Source: Rickettsiella sp.
GTDB lineage: Bacteria > Pseudomonadota > Gammaproteobacteria > Diplorickettsiales > Diplorickettsiaceae
Direction: 5' to 3'
Length of the DNA: 8,471 nt
Assembly: GCA_031119195.1 (NCBI GenBank)
Contig: JAVHYG010000073.1
Coordinates: forward strand, 1 to 8,471
The translations under genes and the position numbers were made by a program. Within the stretch, counting starts at the first letter, position 1. Each line of letters opens with the position of its first letter. The notes beneath the pieces are model-generated. The model made no database searches, was not told the origin of the DNA, and worked only from the letters and a program-made list of their open reading frames with translations. Below, piece after piece: positions 6,889 through 8,471 of this stretch.

Positions 6889-7926
6889 TTAAACAATCTT
6901 AATAATACTCTCAATTTCTTGAATGATTTTATCAGTTAATGGCTTAGTAAAAACCTGATTAATACCAGCTTCTTTGCATTCTTTTCTCACTTCGTTTACT
7001 GCATGACCTGTCAAAGCAAAAATAGGCAAACGTAACTTATTATTTTCCTTTTCCCAATCACGATACTGTTGAGCTGCTTCGGTGCCTCTTAACTTAGGCA
7101 AACCAATATCTAGGAGCGCCCAGATAAAACTATTGTTCTGTGATGCATCTAAAGCCGCCTTGCCATCCATCGTTACAATCACATTGTAGCCTGCTTTCTC
7201 TAATAAAGTTTTAACCACACGTAAAACTATGGCGTTGTCTTCGGCAATTAAAATAGGATTTATTTTATTAGTATTTGATGTTGATGGTGAGATAATTTCT
7301 GTTTTATCTGAAAGTTTATCAGACAAAGGAAAATGAAAATGCAAAATAAAGGATGTCCCCTTCCCTTCTTCGCTAGACACTTTTATTTCGCCACCTAATA
7401 CAGTCAAAATTTCCTTAACCAAATATAAACCAATGCCGTGACCACTATATTGCGCTAAATAGGGAGGATGGGCACGATAAAAATGATCAAATATTTTATT
7501 GAGTTTGTCTGCACAAATACCTATGCCGGTATCCGATATTTCTATTTCTAAATTAGCTAACTTATTTTCTATATCTAATAACTTAATACTAAAAATAATT
7601 TCGCCATTTTTAGTAAATTTTACAGCATTTGATAGAAGATTTAATAAAGCACGTTTCAGTTTAATACGATTACAAATAATAAATGGTAAATTTTTATCAA
7701 GTTCTAATTTGAATTTTAATCCTTTCGCATAGATAGAAGGTTCCATTAGCACACAAAGTTCTTTAGCAAATTCTGATAAATCTAAAGATTCTGCTTTTAC
7801 AAAGTCTGCCACACGTTCGGAGTCGATGAGGTTAATAATCACATTGAATAACTCTAATAATTGGTCTCCAGCGGCATGAATCATTTGGCCATATTCTTTT
7901 GCCTTTTTGAACGAATCTAAACCCAT
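6889..7926 (-). CDS. Hybrid histidine kinase remnant: HATPase plus receiver, lacking sensor and H-box
   Basis: The frame encodes 345 residues of a hybrid two-component sensor kinase. Residues 1-40 resemble the second helix of a HisKA dimerisation domain (KKAKEYGQMIH..GDQLLELFN). The ATPase domain follows with its N-box NLLSNAVKFT (96-105), G1 DTGIGI (132-137), F-box KIFDHFYR (144-151) and G2 GHGIGLYLVKEI (162-173). A linker of about 25 residues leads to a receiver domain (225-345) with Glu229-Asp230, phospho-acceptor Asp273, Thr306 and Lys328 all present. The phosphorylated histidine of the H-box and any sensor domain are missing, so it cannot autophosphorylate in the usual way. ATG 7926 has no convincing Shine-Dalgarno site and in-frame stops lie just before it. 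It is therefore most likely a 5'-truncated pseudogene, although a stand-alone ATPase-receiver protein cannot be ruled out. Broken frames and an IS element lie upstream. Confidence 0.8.
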   Translation of the reverse strand: MGLDSFKKAKEYGQMIHAAGDQLLELFNVIINLIDSERVADFVKAESLDLSEFAKELCVLMEPSIYAKGLKFKLELDKNLPFIICNRIKLKRALLNLLSNAVKFTKNGEIIFSIKLLDIENKLANLEIEISDTGIGICADKLNKIFDHFYRAHPPYLAQYSGHGIGLYLVKEILTVLGGEIKVSSEEGKGTSFILHFHFPLSDKLSDKTEIISPSTSNTNKINPILIAEDNAIVLRVVKTLLEKAGYNVIVTMDGKAALDASQNNSFIWALLDIGLPKLRGTEAAQQYRDWEKENNKLRLPIFALTGHAVNEVRKECKEAGINQVFTKPLTDKIIQEIESIIKIV

Positions 7927-8048
7927 CTTTTAAGTTCAGCAAGTCCTACTTGATAAGGATCTAGTTCTAGTATTTCCACGTCTTCTGGAAGATCATCGGA
8001 AGTTACCTTCAAAAAAAATGTGGGAAAAATAAGCCCCCAATACTTTTG
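7917..8048 (-). pseudogene. Orphan 43-codon open frame upstream of the kinase remnant
   Basis: Between stops there is an open frame that lacks an ATG and contains DDLPEDVEILELDPYQVG followed by LAELKRWV, ending at a TAG that overlaps the first codons of the kinase frame. Its acidic, patterned composition looks like protein rather than noise. The GLAEL motif just before the kinase frame is what often precedes the second HisKA helix, so it may be the kinase's own upstream part shifted by one base. The residues where the H-box should stand do not match, so it could equally be unrelated debris. A run of eight A (8012-8019 on the + strand) lies inside it. The remainder of 7927-8181 holds only short broken frames. 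Confidence 0.3.
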
Positions 8049-8164
8049 CTACGATGAATTAATGTTGTAGAAAACAGAGAAAGCTTGCTGGTTTTATTTT
8101 CGAACCAATACCTTAGCCAAGGTAATGAATGGTGAGTTGATTGCGATTAGGGAGTATTCATCAA

Positions 8165-8471
8165 AGAGTGTCAACTAGCGTTTATCGTAGTTGTAAATTT
8201 AATCGGCCGTCAAAAAATATTTGCAGCTGAGAAACAATTAATGCCCAATTATGCAATGGCTGATACCATTTTTCCAGTATTTTTTGACAGGCACAGTAAA
8301 TCAATTTAAGTAAGGCGTTTTCACTGGTAAAAGCCCCTGTATTTTGACGATGAAAACCCTCAACGATATTTGTCGTGTAAACAATACGCCGTAATTCTTC
8401 CGGATACTTAAAATACTTACTATTTTTACCATTACGACGGTTATTGAATTCCCGTGTCTCGCTAAGATGGG
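8165..8471 (-). mobile_element. Insertion sequence of the IS256 family, one end inside the window
   Basis: The transposase remnant implies an IS whose 3' end lies left of base 8182. GAGTGTCAACTAG (about 8166-8178) immediately outside the stop codon is a plausible start of a terminal inverted repeat, but the other end is outside the window, so the true boundary and any target duplication cannot be confirmed. A hairpin TACCTT-AGCC-AAGGTA at 8109-8124 lies further out and could belong to the element or to host DNA. Confidence 0.4.
8182..8471 (-). CDS. IS256-family (Mutator-type) transposase, C-terminal end, partial
   Basis: The last 95 codons of a transposase run in from the right edge of the window. 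The family is plain from YFKYPEELRRIVYTTN, then IVEGFHRQ, then GAFTSENALLKLIY, KILEKWYQPLHNWAL and a final LQIFFDGRL. IS256-type transposases are DDE enzymes that move the element by cut or copy mechanisms; the Glu in TTNIVE is presumably the third catalytic residue. Two oddities stand out. The usual RKVTK-type segment between HRQ and GAFTS is absent, about six codons missing in frame near base 8343. The stretch before YFKYP (ETREFNNRRNGKN) does not look like the usual W..NW..L..FF sequence. The copy may therefore be inactive. The two other catalytic Asp lie outside the window, so completeness cannot be judged. Confidence 0.85.
   Translation of the reverse strand, partial: HLSETREFNNRRNGKNSKYFKYPEELRRIVYTTNIVEGFHRQNTGAFTSENALLKLIYCACQKILEKWYQPLHNWALIVSQLQIFFDGRLNLQLR

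Noticed and set aside
7499..7732. Plus-strand open frame opposite the kinase ATPase domain
   Set aside because: Antisense to conserved N-box and G1 sequence; no independent support.
8104..8133. Hairpin TACCTT/AAGGTA with flanking ACCA/TGGT as a tRNA or terminator
   Set aside because: No cloverleaf arms can be drawn, and no T-run follows on either strand; at most an IS-related stem.

Overview
The window reads as a fragment of an AT-rich gammaproteobacterial chromosome. The best guess is the Legionellales/Coxiellaceae-Rickettsiella side of the class, that is, a host-associated bacterium. This rests on a Legionella-like variant of PurD, an E. coli-like YggE, an ankyrin-repeat protein with a charged tail of the type seen in Dot/Icm effectors, and a decayed hybrid sensor kinase beside an insertion sequence. 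The placement is an inference from protein character; no ribosomal RNA or other taxonomic marker is present.

Left part (1-3982, + strand): a tightly packed purine biosynthesis operon. It holds the 3' end of purD, a gene fusing PurN (GAR transformylase) to PurH (AICAR transformylase/IMP cyclohydrolase), then purE and purK. Genes overlap or nearly touch: 8 bp between purD and purN-purH, 14 bp between purN-purH and purE, and a 4-bp ATGA overlap between purE and purK. They cover step 2 (PurD), step 3 (PurN), the two-enzyme bacterial route to CAIR (PurK then PurE), and the last two steps to IMP (PurH). The fusion joins the two folate-dependent formyl transfers of the pathway in one polypeptide and is the most notable feature of the window.

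Middle (3983-4896): an AT-rich convergent gap, then a minus-strand yggE-type gene for a secreted SIMPL-domain protein.

Right part (4897-8471, all genes on the minus strand): visibly more AT-rich and accessory in character. It holds a 449-residue ankyrin-repeat protein with an unrecognised C-terminal region, a hybrid histidine kinase that has lost its sensor and its phospho-accepting histidine, a 43-codon orphan reading frame just upstream of that kinase remnant, and the C-terminal end of an IS256-family transposase running off the window edge. The order (IS, broken frames, headless kinase, putative effector) looks like a rearranged accessory region abutting a conserved metabolic core.

I see no tRNA, rRNA, CRISPR array or convincing riboswitch. 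I do not see a clear previously undescribed multi-gene system. The leads are the PurN-PurH fusion, the ankyrin protein and the kinase/IS junction.
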